NCBI GenBank assembly: GCA_003164035.1 | Contig: PLRS01000056.1 | Location: 1-64,000 of the forward strand | Direction: 5' to 3' | Length of the DNA stretch: 64,000 nt | DNA from: Bryobacterales bacterium | Lineage (GTDB): Bacteria; Acidobacteriota; Terriglobia; Bryobacterales; Bryobacteraceae | In this document: one piece after another, positions 10,110 to 18,650 of the stretch | Layout: every line of letters begins with the position of its first letter | Position numbering within the stretch: the stretch's first letter is position 1 | The notes under the pieces: generated by a model | What the model was told of the DNA's origin: nothing | Seen by the model: only the letters and a program-made list of their open reading frames with translations | The model's database searches: none | Program-made: the position numbers and the translations under genes

Positions 10110-10733
10110 ATGGCTGAGAAGAAGAAGACACCGGCGTCCAGGACCGACGAGAAGGTCGACGAAAGGCGAGCGGTTCCCGTACCGGCGGCGCCATCCCCAA
10201 AACCGCCGGACCAGGGCGAAAGCGGGGGCGCCGACGACGGCGTGTGGACCGCGCAAAAACAACTGGCGGCGTTTGAGGCGGCCAGCAGGCGGTTTCACGC
10301 GCGCTCTTTCGGCGAAGCCAAGGTGTTGTTCGAGCAAGCCGCCCGCGGTCCCGAACGCGACGTCGCTCACCGGGCGCAACTCCACGCCGAGATGTGCGCT
10401 CGGCGCCTGGAACGGCAAGGCCCGGCTCTGGTATCGGCCGAGGATTTCTACAATTACGGCGTGGCGCTGTTCAATACCGGCAAGATCGCCGAAGCCCGCG
10501 AGAACCTGAACAAGGCTCTCGCCATGGCGCCCAACGCCGACCACATCCACTACGCATTGGGACTGGCGCAAGCTCTTTCCGGCGATCTGGATCGCGCTTA
10601 CGAGAACCTCAAACGCGCCATCGAAATCGAGCCTCGCAACCGCCTTATCGCGCGCCAGGACGCCGACCTGGCGCCGCTCGCCAGCCAACCGCCCCTCGAG
10701 GGCTTGCTCTATCCTGAAAGAAAGAGCTGGTAA
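10110..10733 (+). CDS. Tetratricopeptide-repeat protein
   Basis: A 207-residue soluble protein. The first 45 residues are charged and Pro/Ala-rich (low complexity); then come TPR units, clearest at EDFYNYGVALFNTGKIAEA and NADHIHYALGLAQALSGDLDRA (about residues 115-165). It is likely a protein-interaction scaffold. ATG at 10110 preferred over the GTG at 10092; a weak AGGCG lies just upstream. It precedes yvcK by 80 bases on the same strand, so it may be co-transcribed with yvcK-glmU. Specific role unknown. Confidence 0.75.
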   Translation: MAEKKKTPASRTDEKVDERRAVPVPAAPSPKPPDQGESGGADDGVWTAQKQLAAFEAASRRFHARSFGEAKVLFEQAARGPERDVAHRAQLHAEMCARRLERQGPALVSAEDFYNYGVALFNTGKIAEARENLNKALAMAPNADHIHYALGLAQALSGDLDRAYENLKRAIEIEPRNRLIARQDADLAPLASQPPLEGLLYPERKSW

Positions 10734-10812
10734 TTGGCGCCAAGCGTTCCGCGCTCAGGCGGTCGGCTCTCAGCCGGCGTGCGGGTGAACGCCGGCGGCC
10801 GAAGGCTTCAAC

Positions 10813-11820
10813 ATGAAAAATCAACCCCCTCTGCGCGTGGTCGCGATCGGTGGCGGCACCGGCCTGTCCGCCCTGCTGCTCGGGCTCAAGCAGTACGCCC
10901 GGCCGGCTGGCGCTTCCCAACCCGTCCTGGATATCACGGCTATCGTCACCGTGACCGACGATGGCGGCAGCTCGGGCCGGCTGCGCCGCGAGTTCGACGT
11001 CCTGCCGCCGGGCGACATCCGCAACTGCATGGTGGCGTTGAGCGAGGATTCGGCCTTGCTGGCGCGCCTGTTTCAATATCGTTTTTCGGCCGGCCGGGGG
11101 CTGAAGGGCCATAGCTTCGGCAACCTGTTTCTGATGGCTCTTACCCAGGTAATGGGGGACTTTACCGAGGCCGTCGCGGCTTCTTCGGAAGTGTTGAAAA
11201 TCGCCGGCCGGATTTTTCCCTCCACGGCCGCCAACGTAGCCCTGGAAGCCACTCTCGCCGATGGCGCGCGGGTGAAAGGCGAGACTCGCATCAGCCGCAG
11301 CCGGCAGCCCATCGGCCGGGTGCGCCTGGTCCCGCCGAAGGCGCGGCCGCTCGAAGCCGCTCTCAGCGCCATTGCCGAAGCCGACGTGATTACCCTCGGG
11401 CCGGGCTCGCTTTTCACCAGCGTCATTCCCAACCTCCTGGTGGATGGTATTCCCGCCGCCATTCGCTCGTCGCCGGCCGTGAAGGCGTATTTCGTCAACC
11501 TGATGTGGCAGCCCGGCGAAACCACCCGGTTTACCGCCTCGGATCACATTCGCGCCATCCATCGCCACGCCCGCGGCAAGTTTCTGGACTATGCCGTGGT
11601 GAACATCCGGCCCATCCCTTTGGCCGCCAAGCGCCGTTACGCCCGCCAGGAGGCTCTGCCGGTGGATAACGATATCGACGCCCTGTACCGGCTCGGGCTG
11701 AAGGTGATGGCGGGCAACCTGGCGCAGGTCGCCGGCAAAGTGCGCCACGACCCGGCGGCCACCGCGGCGGTAGTACTGCGGCTGGCCCAGGAAGGCCGGC
11801 GCCGCCGCGACCAGCCATAA
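10813..11820 (+). CDS. yvcK: YvcK/CofD-like gluconeogenesis factor
   Basis: 335 residues of the YvcK family (2-phospho-L-lactate transferase fold, binds UDP-GlcNAc in Bacillus and Mycobacterium and helps match cell-wall precursor supply to carbon source). Seen: VVAIGGGTGLSALLLGLK at residues 8-25, VTDDGGSSGRLR, and LPPGDIRNCMVAL. Its stop overlaps the glmU start by one base (TAATG). That coupling is biologically sensible because GlmU makes UDP-GlcNAc, the ligand of YvcK. Confidence 0.9.
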   Translation: MKNQPPLRVVAIGGGTGLSALLLGLKQYARPAGASQPVLDITAIVTVTDDGGSSGRLRREFDVLPPGDIRNCMVALSEDSALLARLFQYRFSAGRGLKGHSFGNLFLMALTQVMGDFTEAVAASSEVLKIAGRIFPSTAANVALEATLADGARVKGETRISRSRQPIGRVRLVPPKARPLEAALSAIAEADVITLGPGSLFTSVIPNLLVDGIPAAIRSSPAVKAYFVNLMWQPGETTRFTASDHIRAIHRHARGKFLDYAVVNIRPIPLAAKRRYARQEALPVDNDIDALYRLGLKVMAGNLAQVAGKVRHDPAATAAVVLRLAQEGRRRRDQP

Positions 11821-13217
11821 TGGAAACCATGGAGACTCCGGTAACGGTAGTGATTCTGGCGGCGGGGCTGGGTACCCGCATGAAATCGCGCAAGGCCAAG
11901 GTGCTCCACAGCGCCGGCGGCCGCACCTTGATCGAACAGGTGGTTGCCACCGCGCTCGAGCTGGCGCCGCCCGAGAGAGTCTTCGTGGTGGTGGGCCATC
12001 AGGCCGATGCCGTGCGGGCCGCCGTGCGCACGCCGGGAATCGGTTTCATCCGGCAGGAAGAACAGAAGGGCACAGGCCACGCGCTGATGGTGGCGCGAGA
12101 AGCCCTGTCCGGCCTGGACGGCTGGCTGGTGGTGGTCTATGGCGATGGCCCGTTGTTGCGCGCCGCCACCCTGCGCAGCCTGATCGGCGCCGCCGCCGGC
12201 AATGCCGCCGGAGTGCTGCTTTCCGCCATCATGGAAGACGCCACCGGCTATGGCCGCGTGCTGCGCGGGGTGTCGAACCGCGTGACCGCCGTCGTCGAGC
12301 AAAAAGCCGCCACCGCGGAGCAACTCGCCATCCGCGAGGCGAACATGGGCATTTATTGCTATCGCGCCGATCTGTTCTGGCGCCACGTGGACGAAATCCG
12401 CCCCGACAATCCCGCCCACGAGTATTACCTGACCGACATGGCGGAGATTCTCAATCGGGCCGGCCACTCCATGCTGGCTATGCAAATCGAAGACCCGCGC
12501 GAATGCCTGGGCATCAACAACCGCGTCGAGCTGGCCGAGGCAGACCGGCTCTTGCGCCAGCGCACGGCGCAGCATTGGATGATCGAAGGGGTGACCATCG
12601 AGAAGCCGGATACCGTATCCATCGACGCCGGCGTGCAGATCGGCATGGATACGGTCGTCGAGCCCTTTGCCCGCATCCTGGGCACTACGTCGATCGGCGA
12701 AAACTGCCGCATCGGCGCCGGCGCCATCCTGCGCGACAGCGTGCTGGCGGACGGAGTCGAGATTGGCGCTTACACCGTGGTTCAAACGTCGCGTGTCGGC
12801 GCCGGCGCGAGCGTAGGACCGTTCGCGCGGCTGCGCATGGACAACGAAGTCGGTCCCGGCGCCCATATCGGGAATTTCGTGGAGCTGAAAAAAACCAGCT
12901 TCGGCGCCGGCGCCAAGGCCGGACACCTGGCCTACCTGGGCGATGCCCAAATCGGAGAGGAAAGCAATATCGGTGCCGGAACCATCACCTGTAACTACGA
13001 CGGCAAGCGCAAGCACCCGACCGCCATCGGCAAAGGCGCCTTTGTGGGCAGCAATTCCACCCTGGTGGCGCCGCTCGAAATCGGCGATGGCGCCTATCTG
13101 GCCGCCGGCTCGGTCATCACCGAGAAGGTTCCCGCCGATGCCCTGGCTCTGGGGCGCGCCCGCCAGGTGGTAAAACCGGAGTGGGCGGCCCGCCGTCGCG
13201 AGCGGCAGAAGCCGTAG
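11820..13217 (+). CDS. glmU: Bifunctional N-acetylglucosamine-1-phosphate uridyltransferase / glucosamine-1-phosphate acetyltransferase
   Basis: A 465-residue GlmU, making UDP-GlcNAc for peptidoglycan and lipopolysaccharide. The N-terminal nucleotidyltransferase has VVILAAGLGTRMKS and the lysine of KAKVLH; QKGTGHALM and VYGDGPLL contact UTP. The left-handed beta-helix acetyltransferase starts at about residue 250 (hexapeptides such as IGENCRIGAGAIL) and includes NFVELKKTSFG, AGHLAYLGDAQIG and TCNYDGKRKHPT. Length matches the family. Translation is coupled to yvcK. Confidence 0.97.
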   Translation: METMETPVTVVILAAGLGTRMKSRKAKVLHSAGGRTLIEQVVATALELAPPERVFVVVGHQADAVRAAVRTPGIGFIRQEEQKGTGHALMVAREALSGLDGWLVVVYGDGPLLRAATLRSLIGAAAGNAAGVLLSAIMEDATGYGRVLRGVSNRVTAVVEQKAATAEQLAIREANMGIYCYRADLFWRHVDEIRPDNPAHEYYLTDMAEILNRAGHSMLAMQIEDPRECLGINNRVELAEADRLLRQRTAQHWMIEGVTIEKPDTVSIDAGVQIGMDTVVEPFARILGTTSIGENCRIGAGAILRDSVLADGVEIGAYTVVQTSRVGAGASVGPFARLRMDNEVGPGAHIGNFVELKKTSFGAGAKAGHLAYLGDAQIGEESNIGAGTITCNYDGKRKHPTAIGKGAFVGSNSTLVAPLEIGDGAYLAAGSVITEKVPADALALGRARQVVKPEWAARRRERQKP

Positions 13218-13237
13218 GCCGCAAGCGCCAAGCGGGC

Positions 13238-13393
13238 GCTTAACCGATCTTGTGGAAATCCGCTCCGGGCAACCGCTCCCTCGCGGTCGCGGCTCGGTAA
13301 GTGACTCCAAACACGCGGTGTCTGTAACCGAGCCGCGACCGCAAAGGGAGCGGTTTCCGCGCCTAAACCGCGAAATCCCCAGATCGGTTAAGC
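13238..13393. repeat. Dispersed palindromic repeat family A, full copy
   Basis: A 156-base element with perfect 13-base outer arms (GCTTAACCGATCT at 13238-13250, its complement at 13381-13393) and a near-perfect inner stem of about 30 bases (AACCGCTCCCTCGCGGTCGC... at 13271-13300 against 13324-13354). Sits between the convergent ends of glmU and the PIN-domain remnant. It could fold into a long hairpin in RNA and act as a bidirectional terminator. Confidence 0.85.
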
Positions 13394-13418
13394 CGCCGGC
13401 GCCAAGCTCTGGAGACGC

Positions 13419-13640
13419 TCAACTCTTTCCGCCGAGGACCACGATGCCTTCGGAAAGCGCAGCCTGCGCGAGCGGGCCGTCCGAAGTCGCGAGAGGGAGA
13501 TTGGCGCGCCATGCCAGGTCCATATAGGCCGCATCGTACGCGGTAATGCCGTGCCGGCGCGCGAGGGTTTCGAAGCCGACGTTGGACCAGGGGGTTTGTG
13601 GTCCGACACGAACGCGGCCATCAGTAGCGGTGCCTTTCAT
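13419..13640 (-). pseudogene. VapC-type PIN-domain toxin, N-terminally truncated
   Basis: 73 residues equal to the C-terminal half of a VapC PIN nuclease: ETLARRHGITAYDAAYMDLA and LATSDGPLAQAAL carry two of the later active-site acids. The first strand with the essential first Asp (usually ...LDAS...) and about 55 residues are absent; instead eight unrelated residues lead in from the antitoxin overlap. The cut is in frame, giving an apparently open but presumably inactive product. Confidence 0.7.
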
Positions 13641-13881
13641 GCAGGAGATCGCGGGTTATCGTCTCGCCGAGCGTGAGATGGTGCTTCTCCCCGAACTCGA
13701 GCATGCGCCGGACAGCTTCCTCCCGCCCGCCAGGGGTCAAGGCAGCGCTATGAATTGCTTCCTGAAAGGCGGCTTCCTCGGCGAGAGACAGGAGATACTC
13801 CTCCAGGGCGACTCCGCTGGCCTGAGCCCGCGCAAGGAGTCCAGCCTCGACTTTCGGCTTCAAGTGAAGTGTAACCGTCAT
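13621..13881 (-). CDS. Ribbon-helix-helix-like antitoxin (VapB type)
   Basis: 86 residues: an N-terminal strand MTVTLHLKPKVEAGLLARAQASGVALEEYL typical of RHH DNA-binding antitoxins (strand about residues 2-8, helices to about 45), then a toxin-binding tail with EEAVRRMLEFGEKHHLTLGE. It overlaps the PIN remnant by 20 bases. With the toxin gutted, it may persist as an orphan repressor or antitoxin. Confidence 0.75.
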   Translation of the reverse strand: MTVTLHLKPKVEAGLLARAQASGVALEEYLLSLAEEAAFQEAIHSAALTPGGREEAVRRMLEFGEKHHLTLGETITRDLLHERHRY

Positions 13882-13999
13882 CGTGCCCGCTCTCTCTCAG
13901 TTTACGTCAGCTTCACGGCGCTCAAGCCCGCTGGCGGGAGCCCGAAGCGCACACTTTCGACGGCTATATTTCAGAGAGAAATCGATGGCAGCCTTCCGC

Positions 14000-14308
14000 C
14001 TACTGCCCGGCCGTGACGGCCGACGCCTTCCGGCTTTGGAAACATTCCCGGCAATATACCGGCCGGCCCTGGGTGGGCCGGAACGGTACCGTGGTCTCTC
14101 GCCCGCACTGGGAGCAGGTAGTCATGGTTTCCGACTTGGTGAAACCGCCCCCGCCGCCATTGCCCTGGCGTTTGCCCTTGCAAGCCTTGCACCGCTTGGG
14201 CTCGTTTTTAAAGTTCTTGTCGTGGAAGAAGTGCTGCTCTCCCGCTGTGAAAACAAATTCCGCGCCGCAGTCGGCGCATTTCAGAACGCGGTCCTGAAAC
14301 TCCGGCAT
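14000..14308 (-). CDS. Double zinc-ribbon protein
   Basis: A 102-residue protein with two zinc-binding units joined by a glycine-rich linker (QGNGGGGGFTK). Unit 1: LKCADCGAEFVFTAGEQ...KRCKACKG (residues 10-45, CxxC twice), like the probable zinc-ribbon domain (zinc-ribbon/cold-shock-associated). Unit 2: TCSQCGRETTVPFRP...VYCRECF (about 64-91). Such proteins are widespread in Acidobacteriota and Chloroflexota and probably bind nucleic acid, but no function is established. Lies 73 bases downstream of rpsU on the same strand, so it may be co-transcribed. Confidence 0.75.
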   Translation of the reverse strand: MPEFQDRVLKCADCGAEFVFTAGEQHFFHDKNFKNEPKRCKACKGKRQGNGGGGGFTKSETMTTCSQCGRETTVPFRPTQGRPVYCRECFQSRKASAVTAGQ

Positions 14309-14381
14309 AGCAACTGTGCCCCGTACTCGACCTGAACCATTGTCGGATAAGGCGGCGGGACTCGCGGTCCCGCCCCCAGGT

Positions 14382-14579
14382 TTATTCCACTTCCCGGCGA
14401 TTTTTCTTCCGGTTCCTCTTGCGGGCCAGCGCCTGCTTGGCCCGGAGCTTCTCGCCCGGCTTCAGATAGTAGGAGTGTCGCTTGACCTCCTTGATAATGT
14501 CCTCTTGCTGGACTTTCCTCTTGAAGCGGCGAAGGGCGTTTTCCAACGTTTCGCCCTCTTGAAGCCTTACTTCAGCCAA
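14382..14579 (-). CDS. rpsU: 30S ribosomal protein S21
   Basis: 65 residues, AEVRLQEGETLENALRRFKR then a basic helix rich in Arg/Lys (KQALARKRNRKKNRREVE), the full S21 pattern. The start is a TTG at 14577-14579: a strong GGGGAGG lies eight bases upstream, and the longer frame to 14729 has no S21 similarity. Preceded by a good sigma-70 promoter at 14712-14739. Confidence 0.93.
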   Translation of the reverse strand: MAEVRLQEGETLENALRRFKRKVQQEDIIKEVKRHSYYLKPGEKLRAKQALARKRNRKKNRREVE

Positions 14580-14711
14580 AAAACCACACCTCCCCACTAG
14601 ACCTGGATTCCTATACCGGTGTGAAACTAAAAGGAAAGGGGACAATCCGATGCACGCTCGGCGGCGATGGCGATCCCCAAAATCCCTACACCACGCATAG
14701 AAGGTACTGAT

Positions 14712-14739
14712 ATCATAGGTTGTTGACAAATAAAGTCAA
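14712..14739 (-). promoter_or_regulatory. Sigma-70-type promoter for rpsU
   Basis: On the minus strand TTGACT (14734-14739) is followed after 16 bases by TATGAT (14712-14717). Transcription would start near 14704 and leave an approximately 125-base leader before the rpsU TTG start. The window is otherwise GC-rich, so this AT-rich block stands out. Confidence 0.6.
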
Positions 14740-14811
14740 GCCTAATTTTCGCAAGGCCAGCCGGGGCACCCTGCCAGCCTCCGCTATTGCCTAGTATTTT
14801 CAGGTACTTAC

Positions 14812-16023
14812 GTGGAAATCAAAAACGTCCTCGCGATTCTACTGGCGGGCGGTGCCGGTGAGCGCCTCTACCCTCTGACGCGTGACATTGCCAAACCGGC
14901 TGTGCCATTCGGCGGGGTCTATCGAATCATCGACTTTACGCTGTCCAACTGTATCAATTCCGACGTCCGTCGTATCTTCATCCTAACACAGTACAAATCC
15001 CTGGAATTGACCCGCCATGTGCGCGGCGGCTGGAACATTCTGTCCCCGGAGCTCGGCGAGTATATCGAAGTCCTCTCACCCATGAAACGCGTCCACGAGG
15101 ATTGGTATCAGGGCACCGCCGACGCGGTTTTCCAGAATTTTCAGAGCATCGAGGCCGAAAAACCCGATCAGACTCTAATCCTTTCCGGCGATCACATCTA
15201 CAAGATGAACTACCGCGAGATGCTGGATTGGCACGTGTCCCACCGGGCCGATGTCACCATTGCCACCATCCAGGCGCCCCCGCTCGACGCCCCCCGCTAC
15301 GGCGTCTGCCAGATCGATGCCGATAGCCGCGTGGTGGGCTTCGAGGAAAAACCCCAGCATGGTAATCCCCAGCGCTCGCCTTTCAACCCGGCCATGATCG
15401 CCGCCTCCATGGGCATCTACATTTTCGAGACGCCGGTTTTGCTGGAACTTCTCCACGCCGATGCCGAGGATCCCTCTTCCAGCCACGATTTCGCCCGCGA
15501 CGTGCTCCCCCGCAACCTCGACCGGCTGCGCATCGTGGCTTACGATTTCCAGGACATCGGCGCCAAGCAATCGCGTTATTGGCGCGACGTTGGTACGCTC
15601 GACGCCTACTATGAAGCCAACATGGACCTGGTGGACGTGGTGCCCGAATTCAACCTCTACGATGCCCGCTGGCCCATCCGCACCAACGCCACGCCCCGCC
15701 CGCCGGCCAAGTTTGTCTTCGCCCAGGAGGGCCGCCGCATGGGCGTCGCGGTGGATTCGGTGGTGAGCGGCGGCTGCATCATCTCCGGCGGCCGGGTGCT
15801 GCACAGCGTCCTCTGCCCCGGAGTGCGCGTCAACAGTTACTGCGAAGTGGATTATTCCATTCTGTTGCCCGACGCCGAAATCGGCCGCAACAGCCGGGTG
15901 CGCCGCGCCATTATCGATACCGGCATGAAGATCCCCGAATCGAGCGTCATCGGCTTCGATGCCGAAGCCGACCGCGCCAAGGGTTACCATGTCACCGAGA
16001 CCGGAATTGTGGTGGTGGCGTGA
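14812..16023 (+). CDS. glgC: Glucose-1-phosphate adenylyltransferase
   Basis: 403 residues, the ADP-glucose pyrophosphorylase of glycogen synthesis. N-terminal nucleotidyltransferase: AILLAGGAGERLYPLTRD, KPAVPFGGVYRIIDFTLSNC, and WYQGTADAVFQN; FEEKPQ and the SMGIYIF strand follow. The C-terminal left-handed beta-helix begins around residue 300 (VDSVVSGGCIISGGRV). GTG start at 14812 with MEIKNVLAILLAGG. Followed 75 bases later by gpmA, joining glycogen storage with glycolysis. Intact. Confidence 0.96.
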   Translation: MEIKNVLAILLAGGAGERLYPLTRDIAKPAVPFGGVYRIIDFTLSNCINSDVRRIFILTQYKSLELTRHVRGGWNILSPELGEYIEVLSPMKRVHEDWYQGTADAVFQNFQSIEAEKPDQTLILSGDHIYKMNYREMLDWHVSHRADVTIATIQAPPLDAPRYGVCQIDADSRVVGFEEKPQHGNPQRSPFNPAMIAASMGIYIFETPVLLELLHADAEDPSSSHDFARDVLPRNLDRLRIVAYDFQDIGAKQSRYWRDVGTLDAYYEANMDLVDVVPEFNLYDARWPIRTNATPRPPAKFVFAQEGRRMGVAVDSVVSGGCIISGGRVLHSVLCPGVRVNSYCEVDYSILLPDAEIGRNSRVRRAIIDTGMKIPESSVIGFDAEADRAKGYHVTETGIVVVA

Positions 16024-16097
16024 ATTACTAGCGATCGAAGCTTAAGCAGGGAGCCATACTTGACCGATATCCTGGAAATCGTAGGACGAAAGGCCTT

Positions 16098-16850
16098 GTG
16101 CAAATGAGGAAACTGGTTCTGGTGCGTCACGGCGAAAGCCAATGGAACAAGGAGAATCGCTTTACCGGTTGGACCGACGTGGATCTTTCCGCCAAAGGCA
16201 TGGAGGAAGCGCGCGAAGGCGGCCGCGTGCTGAAAGCCGAAGGGTACCACTTCGACGTGGCCTACACGTCGGTGCTCAAGCGCGCCATCCGCACCCTGTG
16301 GACGGTGATGGATGAGATGGACCTGATGTGGATTCCGGTGTACCGCTCCTGGCGCCTGAACGAGCGCCATTACGGTGCCCTGCAAGGCTTGAACAAGGCC
16401 GAAACCGCGGCTAAGTTCGGCGAGGCCCAGGTCAAGATCTGGCGCCGCAGCTACGACGTCCCGCCGCCCGTGTTGACCCCCGACGACGAACGCTACCCCG
16501 GCCGGGACCCCCGCTACCAAAGTCTCACCCCGGCTGAACTGCCCCTCACCGAGTGCCTCAAGGATACCGTGGCGCGCTTCCTGCCCCTCTGGCACGATAC
16601 CATCGCCCCGGCCATTCAAAGCGGGCAAAACGTGCTCATCGCCGCCCACGGCAACAGCCTCCGCGCGCTGGTGAAATACCTCGACCAGGTCTCCGAATCC
16701 GACATCGTCGAGCTTAACATCCCCACCGGCATGCCCCTGGTCTACGAACTGGACGACAACCTCCAGCCCCTCCGCCACTACTATCTCGGCGACCCCGAGA
16801 AAGTGAAAGCCGCCATGGATGCCGTAGCCGCCCAGGGAAAAAAGAAATAA
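16098..16850 (+). CDS. gpmA: 2,3-bisphosphoglycerate-dependent phosphoglycerate mutase
   Basis: 250 residues, interconverts 3- and 2-phosphoglycerate. The phosphohistidine motif [18 protein letters not shown] (residues 7-25), the [14 protein letters not shown] loop and the second active-site [10 protein letters not shown] are all present. The start may be the GTG at 16098 (AAAGG five bases upstream) or the ATG two codons later; the family length fits both. Ends before a strong hairpin at 16874-16903. Confidence 0.96.
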   Translation: MQMRKLVLVRHGESQWNKENRFTGWTDVDLSAKGMEEAREGGRVLKAEGYHFDVAYTSVLKRAIRTLWTVMDEMDLMWIPVYRSWRLNERHYGALQGLNKAETAAKFGEAQVKIWRRSYDVPPPVLTPDDERYPGRDPRYQSLTPAELPLTECLKDTVARFLPLWHDTIAPAIQSGQNVLIAAHGNSLRALVKYLDQVSESDIVELNIPTGMPLVYELDDNLQPLRHYYLGDPEKVKAAMDAVAAQGKKK

Positions 16851-16873
16851 CTCGCAGAGCAAGCATCACCGTG

Positions 16874-16903
16874 GGGCAGACCATCGTTTTTTGTGGTCTG
16901 CCC
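16874..16903. repeat. Hairpin repeat family D (possible terminator)
   Basis: GGGCAGACCA and its exact complement TGGTCTGCCC flank a 10-base loop containing a T run. Related sequences occur at about 29895-29923 and 30659-30695. Position just after gpmA suggests it ends that transcript. Confidence 0.6.
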
Positions 16904-16966
16904 TGTCCTTCCTCTCCCTTCCCTTCTCTTTCCGTCTCTTCCCTTGGCATCCCTGAAGTTTTTTTC

Positions 16967-17012
16967 TTGACTCGTCTACTATACAGTAGTAGCATCACCG
17001 TTAGACAGTAGT
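16967..17012 (+). promoter_or_regulatory. blaI promoter with BlaI-type operator
   Basis: TTGACT (16967-16972), 17 bases, then TAGCAT (16990-16995). Between them lies the dyad CTACTATACAGTAG, and a second half-site ACAGTAGTAG follows at 17004-17013. The TACTnnnnAGTA core resembles operators of BlaI/MecI repressors, so the BlaI encoded 12 bases downstream probably represses itself by occluding this promoter. Confidence 0.6.
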
Positions 17013-17023
17013 AGGCGCCAACC

Positions 17024-17428
17024 ATGGCCCAGCTCAAGCTCAGTAAACTCGAACTTCAAATCCTGGAGGCCTTCTGGGCTCACGGCAAGGCATCCATTCG
17101 CGAAATCCAGGAGGCGTTTCCGGATCCCCGCCCCGCCTACACCACGATTCAGACCACCGTCTACCGGCTGGAGGGGAAGAAAGCCGTCCGCCGCCTTCGA
17201 AAAATCGGCAACGCTCACATCTTTGAGCCGATGGTGGCCCGCGATGTGACCCGGCACCGACTGCTCGATGAGATTCTGAGCTTCTTCGGCGGCCGCGCCC
17301 AACCGATGATGGCGCAGCTTGCCGAGGCGGGAAAGCTGACTCGCGAAGACATTCGGGAGCTGGAAAGGATCATCGAGAAGCGCGATCGTGAGCTGCGGAA
17401 CGCGGAACCAATGGGGAGGACGAAATGA
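17024..17428 (+). CDS. BlaI/MecI/CopY-family transcriptional repressor
   Basis: 134 residues. Winged helix: KLSKLELQILEAFWAHGKASIREI with the recognition helix in PAYTTIQTTVYRLEGKK, both hallmark motifs of the Penicillinase_R family; a C-terminal dimerisation helix pair ends the protein (residues 80-128). In the classic system a membrane M56 peptidase (BlaR1) cleaves this repressor on signal. The next gene overlaps its stop by four bases (ATGA) but has lost the peptidase domain, so the repressor may be unregulated. Confidence 0.92.
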   Translation: MAQLKLSKLELQILEAFWAHGKASIREIQEAFPDPRPAYTTIQTTVYRLEGKKAVRRLRKIGNAHIFEPMVARDVTRHRLLDEILSFFGGRAQPMMAQLAEAGKLTREDIRELERIIEKRDRELRNAEPMGRTK

Positions 17429-18441
17429 TCGGAACCCTTACGAACCATCTCTGGCAATCCACCGTGTTTGCCTTGGTTGCGGGGCTGCTCGCGGCTGCCC
17501 TGCGCAGCAACCGCGCCAACGTTCGCTACTGGTTGTGGTTTGCGGCATCGTTCAAGTTCTTGGTTAACTGTCGTGTCGGACGCAAATCGAGCGCCACAAG
17601 AAAAGCGGCCCTCGCCCTGGCGGCAGTGTTGGCCGTCGCCGCGCCTGTCGCCGTCGGCATGGTGACCGCGCCTCTTCGTGCCCAAACCGCCGGCCTTATG
17701 TGCACCGAACCGGATCCGGCCATCCGGCTGGAGCTGCAGTCGGCCGACGATAAGATCCTTCAGGTCGACGGCATCGCGCGCGACCAAGAGGCCCAGACGC
17801 TGGCGCGGGAACTGGTCGACCGCTACCCGGACGACTTCATCGTTCACATGCGCTACCAACAGTGGATTCGCGCCACCACGGGGCCGGCCGCTCTTATCGA
17901 GCGTTATAAGTCGCTGGCTGCCGCGCATCCGGGCAATCCTATGTTTGCCATTTTGTACGCGCAGGCGCTACGGAACACAAATGCCGCGAATGCCTCGCAA
18001 GCGATTGAGATACTCAAGAGCGTAGCCGCCAGCCCGCTCGATCCATGGGTGCACCTGACTCTGGCAGAGCTTTACTCGTGGGGCAAGTCCGCCGATCTGG
18101 CGCAAGCGAGCACTCACTTGGACGCGTGGTTCGGCGCGTGCCCCACCGTTACCAACTGGAATGCGCTCTCCGGCCTGATCGGCTATGGCTCTGCCGCCAC
18201 CGCGGCCAATGAAGCGGCCACCTTGCGCGCACAACTGGAGAACGAAACCGATCCGCACCTGCTGCTTTCCTGGCGGTTCGTCTGGCTTCTGGAGCTCAAA
18301 GCCCAGCCAGCGGCCGGGCCCGCGGCCGTCCGCCAGCAGATTGCTTCCGACGTCGCGCGTCTGGAGGCCATCCCCGCACCGAACGATAACCGTTGGCCCG
18401 AACTTCTGGAAACCGGCCGCCATCTGGCCGCCAATCAATAA
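17425..18441 (+). pseudogene. M56 (BlaR1-like) protein with peptidase domain deleted, fused to helical-repeat region
   Basis: 338 codons in one open frame but with a chimeric content. Residues 1-47 are the M56/BlaR1 start (LWQSTVFALVAGLLAAAL, then NVRYWLWFAASFKFL). The frame then jumps to what is normally the far end of the M56 transmembrane domain in Acidobacteriota (ALALAAVLAVAAPVAVGM...APLRAQT). The zinc-protease part with HExxH, about 250 residues, is absent. From about residue 95 a soluble TPR-like region follows (ARELVDRYPDDFIVHMRYQQW, FAILYAQALRNTNA). The in-frame joint near base 17570 suggests deletion. It could be a working receptor without a protease, but loss is more likely. Confidence 0.6.
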
Positions 18442-18650
18442 AGTCTCGGCTCGGAAAGGCACGCAAGCCGCGACGGTTAGGGAGTGGTTGCTCAATATAT
18501 GGTCGAGATTACGAAATTGAGTACTGGCTCGCGTTCGGAACTACGATGACGTTTTTGTGGGACAGGCCTCCCGGCCTGTCGCTGGAGTTTCTACGTTTTT
18601 TGTGAGAATGAACGGCATTTCGAAGCACCCACATTGGTGGGGCAGGCGGT
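18442..18650. repeat. Repeat-bearing spacer
   Basis: No gene seen. Contains a hairpin GACAGGCCT-CCC-GGCCTGTC (about 18560-18580) and, at 18635-18650, the left half of repeat family B (TTGGTGGGGCAGGCGGT). The family B sequence runs directly into the coding sequence of the truncated VWFA gene. Confidence 0.55.
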
